This document shows, piece after piece, positions 22,884 through 35,329 of a stretch of 64,000 nt of DNA; the stretch's first letter is position 1, and each line of letters opens with the position of its first letter. The notes beneath the pieces were generated by a model, which worked only from the letters and a program-made list of their open reading frames with translations, searched no databases and had not been told where the DNA came from. The DNA lies in contig OX328123.1 of NCBI GenBank assembly GCA_946811695.1, forward strand, positions 123,856,896 through 123,920,895. Reading direction: 5' to 3'. The stretch is from Gonocerus acuteangulatus (taxonomy: Eukaryota; Arthropoda; Insecta; Hemiptera; Coreidae). A program made the position numbers and the translations under genes.

Positions 22884-23727
22884 CATTATATCTATATTAA
22901 TGTTTTGTGTATTATTATCTATATAATTATAGATTACACATTATTATTACATTATTCATGTTATTGAAGGATTTATTTGATTTAATTTTAAGAACGTACA
23001 ACTGGGAAATTTTCTCTGTTGAACCTATGAGACCAAAAAATAAATAAAATTTAAGCAATGAAAAGCCCTTAAAAGTTAAGTAAATCAAAATTAAAAGTAC
23101 AATTAAGCATTTTATACATGATTAATCATGCTTACAAATTTTTAAAATAAAACCAACATAGAAAGCAACCTTATAAGTATATTTCAAAATTAAAACAGGA
23201 TAAATGCATTAAATATTGATAATTGAGGCCTTTTTGCATTGCTTTGAACTTATTGCTTGAACAATATTATTGTTTCAAGCAGGTACTGTGCTGTGCTTTC
23301 ATAAGTACGTGTGGTTGTATAATCTATTTGACATTGAAGAACATTCCAAGTACTCAAAAGTTCACAAATGTCTTGCGGTCTGTTCCAGTCTCACCGTTTT
23401 TAGCATTCCTTAATAACTGATATACTAATCGCATTATTATTGAAAAACTAATGGTAAGATTATTGAAAATTAAAGAAATAGGGATAGGAACTGGTTGCGC
23501 GAATCAACAAAAATATTCTCTTTCTTTTATTACAGTCAAAAAACTTAAAAATAGTTACTCAAAGATATAACTTTTTATTTGCCTGATTCCCTGATGTCAA
23601 GAAAATTACCTAGGACAAAGAGCTTTCCTAACAATTCGCCAAATTTATCGTTTTATTTCAATGTTTATATATCAATATCACAAAATCACTATCTAAACAC
23701 ACAATTTACAACGCTAACTAGACTATA
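22881..23727. other. No gene recognised
   Basis: AT-rich sequence. The 65-codon frame at 23223-23420 has no motif. Confidence 0.5.
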
Positions 23728-24126
23728 CTGGGTGACCCGCATTGCGATGTCATAACTTTAGGGGTTTATTCTGCATGTCATTTGTAGTTCAGTGAAGCAG
23801 AAACGAGCGTCCTATCTGAACATGTAGCCGAGCTACTCAATCTTTTGTCTATTTTCAAAACTATTGGTTATTTTTATTAATAACGGGTGTTTCTTATTGG
23901 AAATTTAATTTTAATTCTAAAAATGTCGTCGTTATTTGAAGTACATTGATCAAAAATCTCGAAAGCAGAGTTTTTCTTTTAAAAAACCAGAAGTTTTTAA
24001 AATAGACAAAAGTTTGAGTAGCTCTGCTACATTTTCAGATAGAACGCTCATTTCTGCTTGACTGAACTAAAAATGAAGTGCAGAATAAACCCCTAAAATT
24101 ATGACATCTCAATGCGGGCCACCCTG
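23728..24126. mobile_element. Foldback MITE with CWGGGTG termini, TA duplication
   Basis: The inverted arms of about 135 bp begin CTGGGTGACCCGCATTG on the left and CAGGGTGGCCCGCATTG on the right. Both are flanked by TA (23726-23727 and 24127-24128). The arms share 'gtcataactttaggggttta' and 'ctactcaatcttttgtc'. No coding. The end sequence is like that of the larger foldback at 24974-26692, suggesting one Tc1/mariner-type transposase family. Confidence 0.7.
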
Positions 24127-24128
24127 TA

Positions 24129-24921
24129 TATAAATTACTAACTGAATGCAGATTTAGGAAAAACTTTGACATGCCAGATAGATTAACTAACGTACTCCAA
24201 TACGGGTTCCAATATATAGAAAATACATTACAATTTTTTTAAATAAATAAGATTAGAAGACATTCTAAATACATCTGAATCCTGAATTAAAAACTAATAA
24301 TTTAAATACACTGATTAGGAAACCACAACGATGAGTATACCACAGAGTGAACTTATCTCGTTTTAGCCTTATCATTTTTTTTTTTTTAAAAGCATTGTTT
24401 ATTTAATTATTTTCCCCTGCCGTTTTTCTTTTTTTGTTTTTTTTTCATGAAGCATTGTTAACCCAGCAAATGTAAAACTATAAATTATCCAAGTTATTAT
24501 TGCAAATATGTAAATCATCGTTCATCTGTAAAACTTTATCATCTATATATGTAAAATTCTATAATACGTATAGCTTTCATCGCAAAGCTGCGAAGAGTTT
24601 CAATAAACTAATTATGAAAATCTTCTTTGTATTTTATGTTCAGGTAAGGAGTACTTGCCGGCCACTGGTCAACACTTTCTCCAATCAGGCGTTTCAACTC
24701 ATTATGTGAAGGATTTCGACAAACTGAGGATATATCTGAGTTGAGTGTAAATCTGTTGTTGTCTAAGTAGCTGATTCCCTAGTATTACAGCTGTATGTTT
24801 AGCGTGTTTGCTTAATCCACAAATAAATATTTCTTTTGTTCAAACACTTGATTGCCATAGGTGCGAGAAACTAAAATAAATAAATTAATCCACAAAGTTA
24901 TAAGTGCATTTTATCTCCTAC

Positions 24922-24925
<4 letters not shown>
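24129..24925. other. No gene recognised
   Basis: AT-rich sequence; a possible donor-like 'caggtaagg' at 24641 has no open frame of note upstream. Confidence 0.4.
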
Positions 24926-24973
<48 letters not shown>

Positions 24974-24976
<3 letters not shown>

Positions 24977-26689
24977 GGTGTCCCGTAAATGTCTAGTCAT
25001 ATTGTGAGGGGTGATAGACGTTCTTTAGGGGAACAAAAAGTGTTCTATGGTGATTTCCCGAATTCTCGCCCATAAGGGAGAAAACGTCGTTTTATTGTTT
25101 TTTCGAGACAAACGTGGTTTTTAGAAGAAAAATCATTGTAGCTCCGTCCCAGGTGGTACTACTAGAAACCTATCGAGCTAGGGGTGAAACCTATCGAAAG
25201 CTGAGTAAATTTACTATAAGACTAGTTGAAAGTAAACGTAAAATGAATGAATGTAAGTATGTACATCTTACCAAAAGAAAGCTATTCTAAATTTCCTGAC
25301 ATTTTATTGATATTTCTTTCCAGCGTTACTCCTCAATGGGCAAGATCTGTGATTTCCGGCTTTTAGAAAAACTTGCTCATTTAACCAGCTTTCCATTCAT
25401 GTATCACAACCCTGTGTCATTGAAGTATTTGAACGGTTTAAGAACAAAAGTTTTTTAAAAAACATGGATCTGTGAAAATAAAATTATATTTTTTTCTTCA
25501 GTTTATTCAAAAAGCTGAAGAGAAATATTTATTTTTATAAATGTTTACATAATAGTAAGTAAATATTTACTTAAAACAATAAAAAAAATAACTTCCACGA
25601 ATATAAAAAAAAAAATCCTAAAACAGTAAATAAATAAAATACACATTTATTTTGAATTTATTAATTCAGGTAACTAATACTGGGTCCAGGTGGCGGCCAT
25701 TAAGGAACACCAACCTTACATTAACCTCAAAAATTATTATTTTTACCTAGATCACGCATTTGAACACATTTTTACAAGACTATGTACATCTTATTTATGA
25801 GGGATAGAATTTTTAATTACCACAACAACAACGCATGGGCTCACGAGAATCCCAGTGAGTTTCACAAGCATAGCCATCAGTATCAATTCAAGGTAAAGCA
25901 TTTGTTTTAAAAAATATAAATACCTGTAAAAATGTGTTCAAATGCGTGATCTAGGTAGAAATAGTAATTTTTGAGGTTAATGTATGGTTGGGGTTCCTTA
26001 ATGGCCGCCTCCTGGACCCAGTATTAGTTACCTGAATTAATAAATTCAAAATAAATGTGTATTTTATTTATTTACTGTTTTAGGATTTTTTTATATTCGT
26101 GGAAGTAATTTTTTTTATTGTTATAAGTAAATATTTACTTAATATTTATGTAAACATTTATAACCTTATAACTTATAACTTTATAACCTTATAATCTTTT
26201 CACAGATCCATGTTTTTTTTTAAAACTTTTGTTCTTAAACCGTTCAAATACTTCAATAACACAGGGTTGTGATACATGAATGGAAAGCTGGTTAAATGAG
26301 AAAGTTTTTCTAAAACCCGGAAATCTCTAATTCTCCCCATTGAGGAGTAACGCAGGAAAGAAATATCAATAAAATGTCAGGAAATTTAGAATAGCTTTCT
26401 TTTGGTAAGATAAACATACTTACATTCATTCATTTTTACGTTTACTTTCAACTAGTCTTATAGTAAATGTACTCAGCTTTCGATAGGTTTCACCCTCTTT
26501 CTAGTAGAACCACCTGGGCCGGAACTACAACGATTATTCTTCTAAAAACCACGTTTGTCTCGAAAAAACAATAAAACGACGTTTTCTCCCTTAGGGGCGA
26601 GAATTCGGGAAATCGTCATAGAACATTTTTTGTTCCCCTAGGGGTCCTCTATCACCCCTCACAATATGACTAGACATTTACGGGACACC

Positions 26690-26692
<3 letters not shown>
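24974..26692. mobile_element. Large foldback element, 1.7 kb, in a TA tract
   Basis: The arms of about 800 bp (24974-25783 and 25922-26692) are near-perfect inverted copies around a 140-bp centre. The termini are CAGGGTGTCCCGTAAATGTC and the flanks are TA microsatellites on both sides (24926-24973 and 26693-26721), consistent with a TA duplication. Arm landmarks are 'gtctagtcatattgtgaggg', 'cgagacaaacgtggttttta' and 'cactgggattctcgtg' near the centre. No transposase is encoded. The terminal CAGGGTGTCCC recurs at 51163-51173. Confidence 0.8.
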
Positions 26693-26721
<29 letters not shown>

Positions 26722-26725
<4 letters not shown>

Positions 26726-27839
26726 TTAGTAACCCTTTAACATTCATCCAGAATAAGTGTTAGTTACATTCGGATTAGTATTTTTTTAACCTTAATTAAA
26801 AATGTTCACCTTAATCTCTTAAGATTTTCATCCTTTGTTATTTTTAAATCTAACGTATATCTTCTTTGTATTTTTGTGTAAAGAGCAGTCTTCCTTAAGT
26901 TTTGCTTGTTTTTTTTTTTTTTTAGGAAAGGAAAATGTAAGGAAGAAGTCATTCTTACGTACTGCAAGACGTATTGGTGCGTACTGTCCGAAACATAATG
27001 ACAACAAAACTGACCTGTTTGGGACGAGTGCAACAAAACATTCTCTGTGAAAAATAATTGACTCTCTGCCAAATTGAAAAAGAAGACCTGAAGTACCTGT
27101 GAAATTGATAGAATTTCAAAAAGTCCTATTATTTTTGTTGTCTTTCCCTATTTTGTAGTCATCCGACTAATGCATTTTTTTTCTATACTCGGATTTATTT
27201 AATTGTACTATGCCTGATTTCTTATGGTTAAAATTTTTTTCTTAATTCTTCACGATTAATTTCGTTTTAAGTTAAATTTTAATTTACAGTGACAAGACGA
27301 ATTGACAATTATAGTGTACAAGTAAAATAAATAAATACGCGTTCCTAATATTTCAATTTTTCTGATTTTATGAACCTCCAACTACGGTAGAAAATTCCCA
27401 TATTTTATTTTCGATGCTTACAGAACATGTATTTTCTTAATCTCTTCCAGTTGGTCTTCATACTTTGTGCAGGGATTCGGTTTGTTCGACCTTCGTACTG
27501 TGTGTTTCTTGTAAAAACCTTCACGATGATGCCTCGTCTACATCTTCAGTCTCCCTCAACAAGCCTAGACATCCTTCTCGCAAATGTTTCTTCAAGAACC
27601 AAAATAACCGATGGGGATAAAAGCTTGAAGCTTAAGATACGCAGGATCCCAAGAGGAGGACAACCTAACAACAGCCCGGTATGAAGAGTTCAGGAGAAAT
27701 ACGCACGTTCTTTGGACGCAACTGCGCAGTGCTCTCATACACTCTTACGGTTACACGCAGTTCGTTGCAGTCTATCATAGGCAACATTTATTTTTATATT
27801 TCCTTATAATTAAACCCCACAAAAGAGTCTGCCCTTTGG
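26722..27839. other. No firm gene; weak exon candidates
   Basis: At 26909-26925 a long T tract followed by AG resembles a 3' splice site, followed by an open stretch to 27050. At 27427-27684 an 85-codon frame rich in non-AT codons ends in a GGQPNN-like tail. Neither has a recognisable domain or a matching donor. Confidence 0.3.
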
Positions 27840-28233
27840 AATTATTTTCAAAAATGTGTATTGAAGACGCTGTTTAAATCGCAGCGTGAATAAAGCACTT
27901 CATTTAATATTAAAAATAAAAACAAGGTACTTTCGTTTTAGTTTTTTTTTAATTTTCATTTTAGCCCCCTAAAAATGTCTGCCTTATTTATTATTCATTG
28001 TTAAATTACCTTAATTTGCAATTATTTTACATTAGTTTTAGTTGGCTTCCGACTAAAACACTATTTTTGGTCAATATTGCTTTGCATCTTTCTCCTATGG
28101 GCAGTACCTGGTGTTCCAAGGTATGTCCAGGAAACACATACTTATCATCTTATCTACCCAAGAGGTGCATTAAAGCAAAATTTCAAGGTGCATAAAACAC
28201 TTCATGAAAAGTGCGATACCAGCTCTCCGACTG
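27840..28233. mobile_element. Half copy of the Harbinger-like foldback MITE
   Basis: Reverse-complement match to 186-590, including 'ttaaatcgcagcgtgaa', 'ttatttattattcattgt', 'ttcaaggtgcataaaacact' and the end 'ctctccgact'. The second arm is missing. Confidence 0.65.
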
Positions 28234-28444
28234 TATTTTAAATATGGCAAAAATGAATGTGGTATGTGGAGTTAATTGTTCGAAAAAGTTTAATAGAATG
28301 ACTGCATCTGGAAAGTCATGATTAGAAGAGGGCAGTGCGATTGTTCCAGAGCTAACACAGCCACAAACAGCGTGGGCTACAATACAACATTCCCGGGCAT
28401 TTTTTCCGCTAATCCTTTTGTTCAGGGGAAAAACACAATAGGAG

Positions 28445-28805
28445 CCATCGGCGATCAGAGCGGGCTGTGGAGGGGAGGATAAGGGATTAAAAATGTGCCA
28501 ATTAAATACCCACGTGACTCAGAGTCCCAATGAGGCATTACCCCTGTATTTAGACTGAGATGGGGTTAGGACAAGGATGTCGCCATGACAGCCTCATCAC
28601 GCACAGACACCGAAACACGTGGGGTTAGGAAAGAGAGGCCAGGCTCGGAGACAAAGGGTCTAGAGCCTAACGCACAAGAGGGGTGGGGAGGCGACCATCC
28701 TATTGGCTGATCTGGCTTCTGATTAGCTGTCCATTGGTCGACTCAGGCCAATGGCCGCCATGGGGTGGGACTGGTCAATATTCCAACCCTCCTAACCCGC
28801 TCCCA
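28445..28805. promoter_or_regulatory. GC-rich block with clustered CCAAT boxes
   Basis: The most GC-rich stretch in this part of the window. It holds ATTGG or CCAAT words at about 28548, 28703, 28734, 28750 and 28776, several in the context 'ctattggctgat' or 'ggccaatgg'. It could be a TATA-less promoter or a GC-rich repeat. No clear gene start is visible on either side. Confidence 0.3.
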
Positions 28806-29214
28806 ACCTGATACAACTAAAAAAAAAAAAAAAAAATAGAAAACAAAAAATTCAACCCTTTCCCCACTCTCCTGGCGATCTCAGCCAACGGAAAAATCCC
28901 TCCGACTCCTGGATAAGTTTTTATTTCTTTTTCAGGCCTAAATTTATATATTTCACTGATAACTTGACCTAATACGTCCAGTATATTATACCAACAAAGA
29001 CACATTCATCCACCACTGACTACTTGATATATAAAAATATATTTACACACACACAAACATAAATTAGACATTTAATATATCCTCTTTACAACTTTTTTCA
29101 TTCAGCCTTTTAGCTTAAATAAGTAGGTTTTCTTCTTTAAACATTTTTATTTATTTACAGATAAGGACCTCCTATAGGCTAGGGTCATTGTCTCTAAGAA
29201 TTATTAGAAACAAA

Positions 29215-29475
29215 TGGGGGAAGGTTTGGTCAGTGCTAGTGTATTTGACAAGTATGCTGGAAGACCTGAGTTCATGTCCAGAGCAAGCACTAAAGATTTT
29301 TATCTTTTAGTGCCTTCGTTCATAGGTTGGATTCGGACTTCGGCCCGTCCCTAAGCCAATCCAGCCTAAACTAATTTAAAAATGAGTTCCTGCAAATGAG
29401 AAAATCAGGCGGCCCCTGAATGAAACCCCTCTAGTAGCTGCCCCTTAGGGCCCTCGTAGTCTGTTACGGTACTTC
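29215..29475 (+). mobile_element. Possible tRNA-derived SINE, degenerate
   Basis: The head 'ggtttggtcagtgctagtg' resembles a pol III A box and 'gagttcatgtccag' a B box, about 33 bp apart. This is followed by about 190 bp of body and an A-rich end near 29485. No second copy was found in the window. Confidence 0.4.
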
Positions 29476-29636
29476 TGATTTAGAAAAAAATAAAAAGAGA
29501 TAAAAATAAAAGTAAGTAATATAATAATGATCAAATTATACAAGAAAATTAAAAATGTGTTTTAAGTATTTAAACAATGCATATACATTTTTATGACAAA
29601 TAAATATATATGCCCAGAAGAAGAAGAAGAACAAAG

Positions 29637-29677
<41 letters not shown>

Positions 29678-30557
29678 AGAGAGAGAGAGAAAAAAAAAGA
29701 AGAAAGTTGCTCACAAAATAATTAAATGAATTATATAAATTTAAAAAAAAAAAACTAGAACGAACAAAAACCAAAGAGTTAAATAATAATTAAATTGATG
29801 AGACAAAATAAAGAGAATTTTCAGCCATATGAGTGGCTCTTTTATTATTATAATAAACCTGAAATAAATAAATCATGTAAAACAAAACTGAAAAATTAAT
29901 TATTTATTTCACATGACGTGTTTATCGGCTTATTTTCAATGTTTATGATAAAACAACATAACTTATAATAAATCTATTACAAATATTAAGACAATTTTGA
30001 AAAAATGGAATTTGAGCTAGAAAGGCGTTAGATTACCATTAAACATACATAGCCTATATAACAATTCAATTATTTTATTGTAGCACGGCTACTATGTGTT
30101 CTCAGATTATCATGATATAAACCGTTAACCGTTAAATGCAATGAAAAAAAAACCCAAAGAAATAGGTACGTTAAAAATCAAACATAAAAATAGTTTAGTT
30201 AATCCATGTAATACAAAATCAGTCAAATAAATTTAAAGGTGAGTAAAAAAAGGATAAATATCCAAAAAGACAAATAATTAAATTTAAAAAAACTGCATGA
30301 AAATTAAATTTTGAAGTATATATAGGTTGTTTGAATGGCTTTTAATCATTATTTAAATAAAAACAAGGTTATTGAGCGCAATCAAACATATTTATATAAA
30401 TAGATGAATCAATATAGTAATCGGTATATGTATTTTATGTCATTCTCTGATTACAGAAACTTTCATTTTTAGGTTATTTTTTTAATATTAATAATAAGAT
30501 AGGCAGTGACCTGAATGGTTCAATCGCATTACTAAGAAAGGTGGATATATGTATGTG

Positions 30558-30560
<3 letters not shown>
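29476..30560. other. No gene; poly-A/GA repeat
   Basis: A31-type poly-A with a (GA)n segment at 29644-29700. The remainder is AT-rich without features. Confidence 0.5.

Positions 30561-30616
<56 letters not shown>
30561..30616. repeat. (TA)n microsatellite
   Basis: Perfect TA run of about 55 bp. Confidence 0.95.
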
Positions 30617-30620
<4 letters not shown>

Positions 30621-30971
30621 TATACATGGTCAGAAGACATAATAGGTACAACATAAAAGGCCTGAATATGCGATTATGACTACAGAGATGTGTTAAGTTA
30701 TTAAAACTACACCCAAATTAAAACAAAGTAAATTTACATTTGTTAAAGAATGTACCGTCATCTAGTCAGAAGAACAAGGCTCGGCTTGAAAAATTCTAAA
30801 ATCAGATTTTATATTAAAATTTAAAAAAAAATACCTATAATAAAAATTACAGGAGCCCAAAATATTCCTAAAATATGATGACCTTACCTTCTAAGGAAAT
30901 TATGTGAAATAAATAGGAAAATTTATGAAGTTATCTACCTTAACAATATATGTTAATGATAATTTTTCAAG

Positions 30972-31076
30972 GAGAAAGAACGGGTCAAGATGATATTGAA
31001 CTATCCGGAGAGGCAGACGAAATAAACCAACAACAAAAATATCAGTCGTGCAAATTTTCTAATATATGTTTACGTG
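30972..31076 (+). CDS. Candidate internal exon of an unidentified host gene
   Basis: A 105-base segment is bounded by a good acceptor (T-rich tract then 'tttttcaag') and a consensus donor 'gtaagt' at 31077-31082. Only one of the three frames is open. It starts two bases into a codon and ends one base into the next, so the exon is phase 1-1 and its length is a multiple of three. Codon use and composition differ from the AT-rich surroundings. The peptide contains GQDDIELSGEADEINQQQ and then a short two-cysteine motif, SCKFSNICLRG. Phase 1-1 exons and a CX5-6C pair fit a secreted or lumenal protein, but I do not recognise the family. Neighbouring exons were not found, so introns must be long or extend outside the window. 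A decayed transposon fragment with chance splice signals is the alternative. Confidence 0.45.
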
Positions 31077-31082
31077 GTAAGT

Positions 31083-32999
31083 ATATCTGTTACTTTGAGC
31101 CATTTTAGAATAATTATAGCCTCTTAAAACGATTGTGAGTAATTTTACGAGCTCTAAGTTTTCCGTCTAATAATTTTAATATAATTATGAAAATAAATAT
31201 AGCAATCAGTATGAAATAATAAATGCCATATTTATAAGATAATAATGATAATTTAATAGTACATAATTGAGAGAAATATGAATATCATAGAAATGAGAAA
31301 ATCATGGAAATAAGAAGATAAAATAAACAAAAACTATTTAGCAGAAGAGCAGGTCGAAATATTTCGGGATCAAGTGATAATAGTTGAATAAATCTACATG
31401 TTGTAATAAAAAATGAATTTGTATTTTATTGACAAATGTAGTTTTATTTAATTATTATGTACTAATCTCAAATATTAACATCTTGCTAAACTCCACGGTC
31501 GACGATCTCTTCTGGATTTTTGCAGATAAGATTCATATATACCCCCCACATATACATACTGACAAACATGAAAGAGGTAATTTTCATAGGGATAATATGA
31601 ACATTTAAATCAAAATTAAGACAAGTAAATATACTTGGAATTATTGTGGTGTCCATATCTCCACATAGATTGAATACATTGACTTATACACAATATTCAG
31701 TTTTTACAATTTCCTGGTTCTTTAAGTTGGTCTTCATTCTTCACTCTGGTCGACATGAAAATTTTAGTTCAGGACATTATCTTCCACCCTTGAAAATTGC
31801 TTATGCTTTCTTTTCTCATTGGCCATATTTCACATCCATATGGAATAATTTATCTCATAATCCTTCGAATGGTAGGAACGTTTTGGGCCAGATGTTTACA
31901 ATTCACCAATTTGTTCGCATTTACTGTCCTTCTGGCTATTATTTTGTGGAAATAGTTAATGTGTTCAGGCGTTGAAAAATTCTCGATTTAAGGACTATTT
32001 CAAATCCATAAGTACAATATGTTATACGGAATTTGTTCGATAAATAACAGTCACTCTGTCTGGATAAAAAAAAACAAACTCGAATCGTGTGATTTTTATA
32101 GTTCTCTATGGTTGTGTATTTAGCGTGTCTTAGTTTGTTATCTATTTTAATCCATTCGGTTAGCCAATCATCATATTACATGAGTCTCAATACTTTAAAA
32201 TCTAGAAAGGATATTCCTTTTTGACTGTCTGTTGCAGCCATTAAAATTGTTATGTTGATTAGGGATATTTTTGTGTTTAAAGTGCTTTGAGTATGCCATT
32301 TAATAATTAAAAGTTGAGTATAATATTTATACTTCTAATGGATAGCGAAGGAAAATTCAATCTGGACAAAGTGTACTTATATCAGTTCTTCTGGACTCAA
32401 GTTTAGTTATTATGAAGATAATAATTTTTTTACCTTAAACTGAGAAAACCTGATTTATGGCCGACTAGTGCATGGACATAATCTTCAATTAATACGGCTC
32501 TTGTGGTTCAAACAACTGATATTGAGCAGTCTTGCTTGTAATAAAAGCACTAAAACCAATAAGAAAGTAAATCCATATAGACCTGCTGGACTTATGTACG
32601 GCAAATTCTTGAATCTTAGATCGCTCTATTAAAGGGAAAGTATTCCACTATCAAAAGGTCAAATCTGCCAAATATTTGACAGTCCAAAAAAAAATTATGA
32701 ATAAATGCTTTTCCACTCTGAAAAGTGGTGATTTTCACATTCGATACTTTGCATTTGTAGCGACGATATCATGGGTTTGCTCTTGGGGGGGGGGGCATGG
32801 GTCATTTTGGGCATAGGTACTTCGTTAAAACTTATTTTCTAAAGTTCGGAAGTCTAAACTTATTTTTTAAATAGCACCCATTAGTTTTTTCACCATTTTA
32901 TTTCACATCGTGCTAGACAAGTTTTGTTCCTTTAATTAAGGTTCGCTCAAATAGTTTGAACGTTGAAGTTAAAATTAGAAAATTTCATGTTTCAGAACT
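31083..32999. other. No firm gene; possible LINE debris
   Basis: 31640-32050 on the minus strand faintly resembles a degenerate LINE C-terminal region (a YGFEIVLKSRIFQRLNT-like stretch and an RVEDN motif), too decayed to call. A solo MITE arm lies at 32733-32770. Confidence 0.35.
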
Positions 33000-33420
33000 T
33001 ATAAGTGATGAATATATATATATATGTATATAAATAAATTGAAACTATCGTTATTTTCATCATCTATAAGTTCTTATTTGAACTTATAGATGATGAAAAT
33101 ATTGTGCATTTTATTATATTGTCTTTTATTGTTTTGATTATTTAACGAACTTGACCTTCCAAATCACACTCAGTATTTGCCTCTCGCAGGCCCAAAAATG
33201 GTCTGAGTTTAATGGAAGTTGGTACAAAAATACTGAGTGTGATTTGGAAGGTCAAGTTCGTTAAATAACAGAATAGTACACCTGAAAATGTTTTTCAGCC
33301 AAATTACGGTGAAATAAAGCGTAGATTTTATGGATGCCATCATCTGTAAGAAATCATAAGATAATAACGAAATGAACCCTTTTTCTAAAGAATATCTACA
33401 AACCTTTTCCAGGCAAACAT
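33000..33420. mobile_element. Helentron-like fragment with local inversion
   Basis: Contains the family motif 'ttaacgaacttgacctt' (33142-33158) and its inverted copy ending at 33265, 'aaggtcaagttcgttaa'. The two 36-bp arms enclose about 50 bp. Flanking sequence resembles the family core. Confidence 0.5.
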
Positions 33421-34264
33421 AAATTTTCACTCTTTCTTGTTAGGTTTAGTCATGACGTGATCTTCGTACTGGAAGGCTTAAGTGCCTACTAGCGCTGTAA
33501 ATAGATTTAAGAAACGCTTGTGATGTGGTGCTAAAGGTGTGGAACTGGTAGGGCATTAAGATAAATAAGATGTATTTATAAATATTTATAAATTAAGTGT
33601 TTTAATTTATGTAGTATAGTTATAAACATAAAGAATTGCTTAAATGCAATGAAATAAAATGTATTTTGGTAATTTTATTTTAAAATTTTCTGTTTATTTA
33701 GAGAAATGGATATATTTTTACGATATTTAATACAAATTGCTCCGGCTAAAACAAAGGTTACGTTCATTAGCCAACAGAATACACTCACCGGATCAAGTTT
33801 CTTTTTGGTGAAAATCGTGCTTACTGTTTTGCTTTTTTGTTAATTATTTGTTGTATTTGAATTTTCCAGTAAAACTTCAAAATTAATTTTAACGTAAATT
33901 GAGAAACGTGTCTGTATTATTTTGTGTTTTAATGGACAATGTTGTTAAGAACGAGTGAATGCCAAGGAGTTGGAATGAGGAATTTCAATTTAGAATTTGC
34001 CTCTGTGAAATTTTGAATTTTTGTTTCTTTATTAAAGCGCCTAAAATCTCGCCTTTCTTCCGTATGTCAATAAAGTATGTATCATAATTTTAACGATCAT
34101 TTCTGAGTTCGCAAAAAAAGAACAATTTCAAATTTCAACAACATATATAAGATTCTTTTTCTAACAGTTATATGATTTTTAAGCATATAGTATTAATAAA
34201 GTATCAGTATATTGTCATTTTGATAATTTAAATACTATTATAGTTTTGCATAATGTAGGTTCAG
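33421..34264. other. No gene recognised
   Basis: AT-rich sequence with no coding character. Confidence 0.5.
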
Positions 34265-34265
34265 T

Positions 34266-34447
34266 TATTTTAATTTTAACGTCCATTATTATTAACTAAG
34301 AATTTCGGGACGGGATATCTATAGGTTACCATCTTGTTCTAACCGGGTTAGGGCTGGCGGCTTTTCTTTAGAAAATAGAAAAGCCACCACCCCATAGTGA
34401 GAGTCGAACCCACCCGACCTTTTGCACAAAATGTTAAGTGCTCACTT
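34266..34447 (-). mobile_element. SINE-2 (tRNA-derived), 5' end truncated
   Basis: On the minus strand a B-box-like 'ggttcgactctc' is followed by 'actatggggtggtggctttt', a palindromic 'ttctaaagaaaagccgcc' segment and the tail 'aataatggacgttaaaatta'. It aligns throughout with the longer copy at 49196-49412. Confidence 0.65.
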
Positions 34448-34598
34448 AACAAAGTAATGTATGTATGTAGGTTTAACAATGAAATAAATCAATTAAAACA
34501 AACTCTTTCGAACTAACATAATATAATAAATATATTAACCATTATATATAATGGTTAATATATAACCAAATTAATTAATTAATTAATATATAACCAAA

Positions 34599-34803
34599 TT
34601 AAATGAGGAATGTTTGGGGGACAAAGAAAAAATACCCAAATTCCAAGGTAACAAGAGCTAAAAGCAAAAAAAAAAAAACAGTATACTGTTAAAAAAACTT
34701 GTTTCAACAGTTCTTAATTTTTTATTTTTTTTTTTGCTTTTAGCTCTTGTTACCTTGGAATTTGGTTATTTTTCTTTGTCCCCCAAACATTCCTCATTTA
34801 ACC
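34599..34803. repeat. Perfect-looking hairpin / foldback, 205 bp
   Basis: The left arm 'taaatgaggaatgtttgggg' through 'aacaagagctaaaagc' is repeated inverted as 'gcttttagctcttgtt' through 'ccccaaacattcctcattta'. The arms are about 85 bp. Apparent coding frames at 34734-34947 overlap the right arm. Confidence 0.75.
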
Positions 34804-35329
34804 TCGGAGAGTTTTCACTTGGAATTAATGTGGAACGAAATGAAGACGTTGAAGAAGTACCTAATCATGGTGTTAGTAATGTATCTTCATTTCTGGACAA
34901 TCACACAAGGTTTAATACCAGCTTCCATTAATCAAGGTGCTTTATGAAGGTACTCATTTTCGTATGATATTACTGAAACTATTTTCTAACATAATGCAAT
35001 GCACACACCATACATGCCCTGTATTGCCATTTCGGCGCTGGCCCCGGGGACAACCTTATTACATACCTTCCATGTATACTGTATTTGCTCTATTTATTTC
35101 TCTTTTGTATATGGATGTGTTTGTATGTACATGTATGTATGTATACATACATATTAGTTGTATATATTGTAAATGTATTGTTTCTTCAAGGCACTACAAC
35201 ATGAAGCCAACAGTATTCTAAGCGGAAATGACTCCCCCCACCGTATCAACGTTCGAAGAATACACTATTAGCAATGTTTCTCATATTATTAGCTTCTATA
35301 ACTGAAATAATCATTTTATTGTCAAACGC
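34804..35329. other. No gene recognised
   Basis: Contains open frames of 60-95 codons without motifs. 34800-34950 has mildly coding-like composition on the plus strand but overlaps the foldback. Confidence 0.3.

Noticed and set aside
26909..27050. Exon after the T-tract and AG at 26909-26925, including a short cysteine-bearing alternative frame
   Set aside because: Two frames are open only briefly, no donor or partner exon is found, and the T tract may be a retroposon tail.
28246..28312. Short plus-strand stretch with VVCGVNCSKKF as a THAP-like domain start
   Set aside because: A stop follows after about 20 residues and the rest of a THAP domain is not found.
31640..32050. LINE coding remnant on the minus strand
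   Set aside because: Only faint resemblance, with many stops and no unambiguous motif; left as unassigned.
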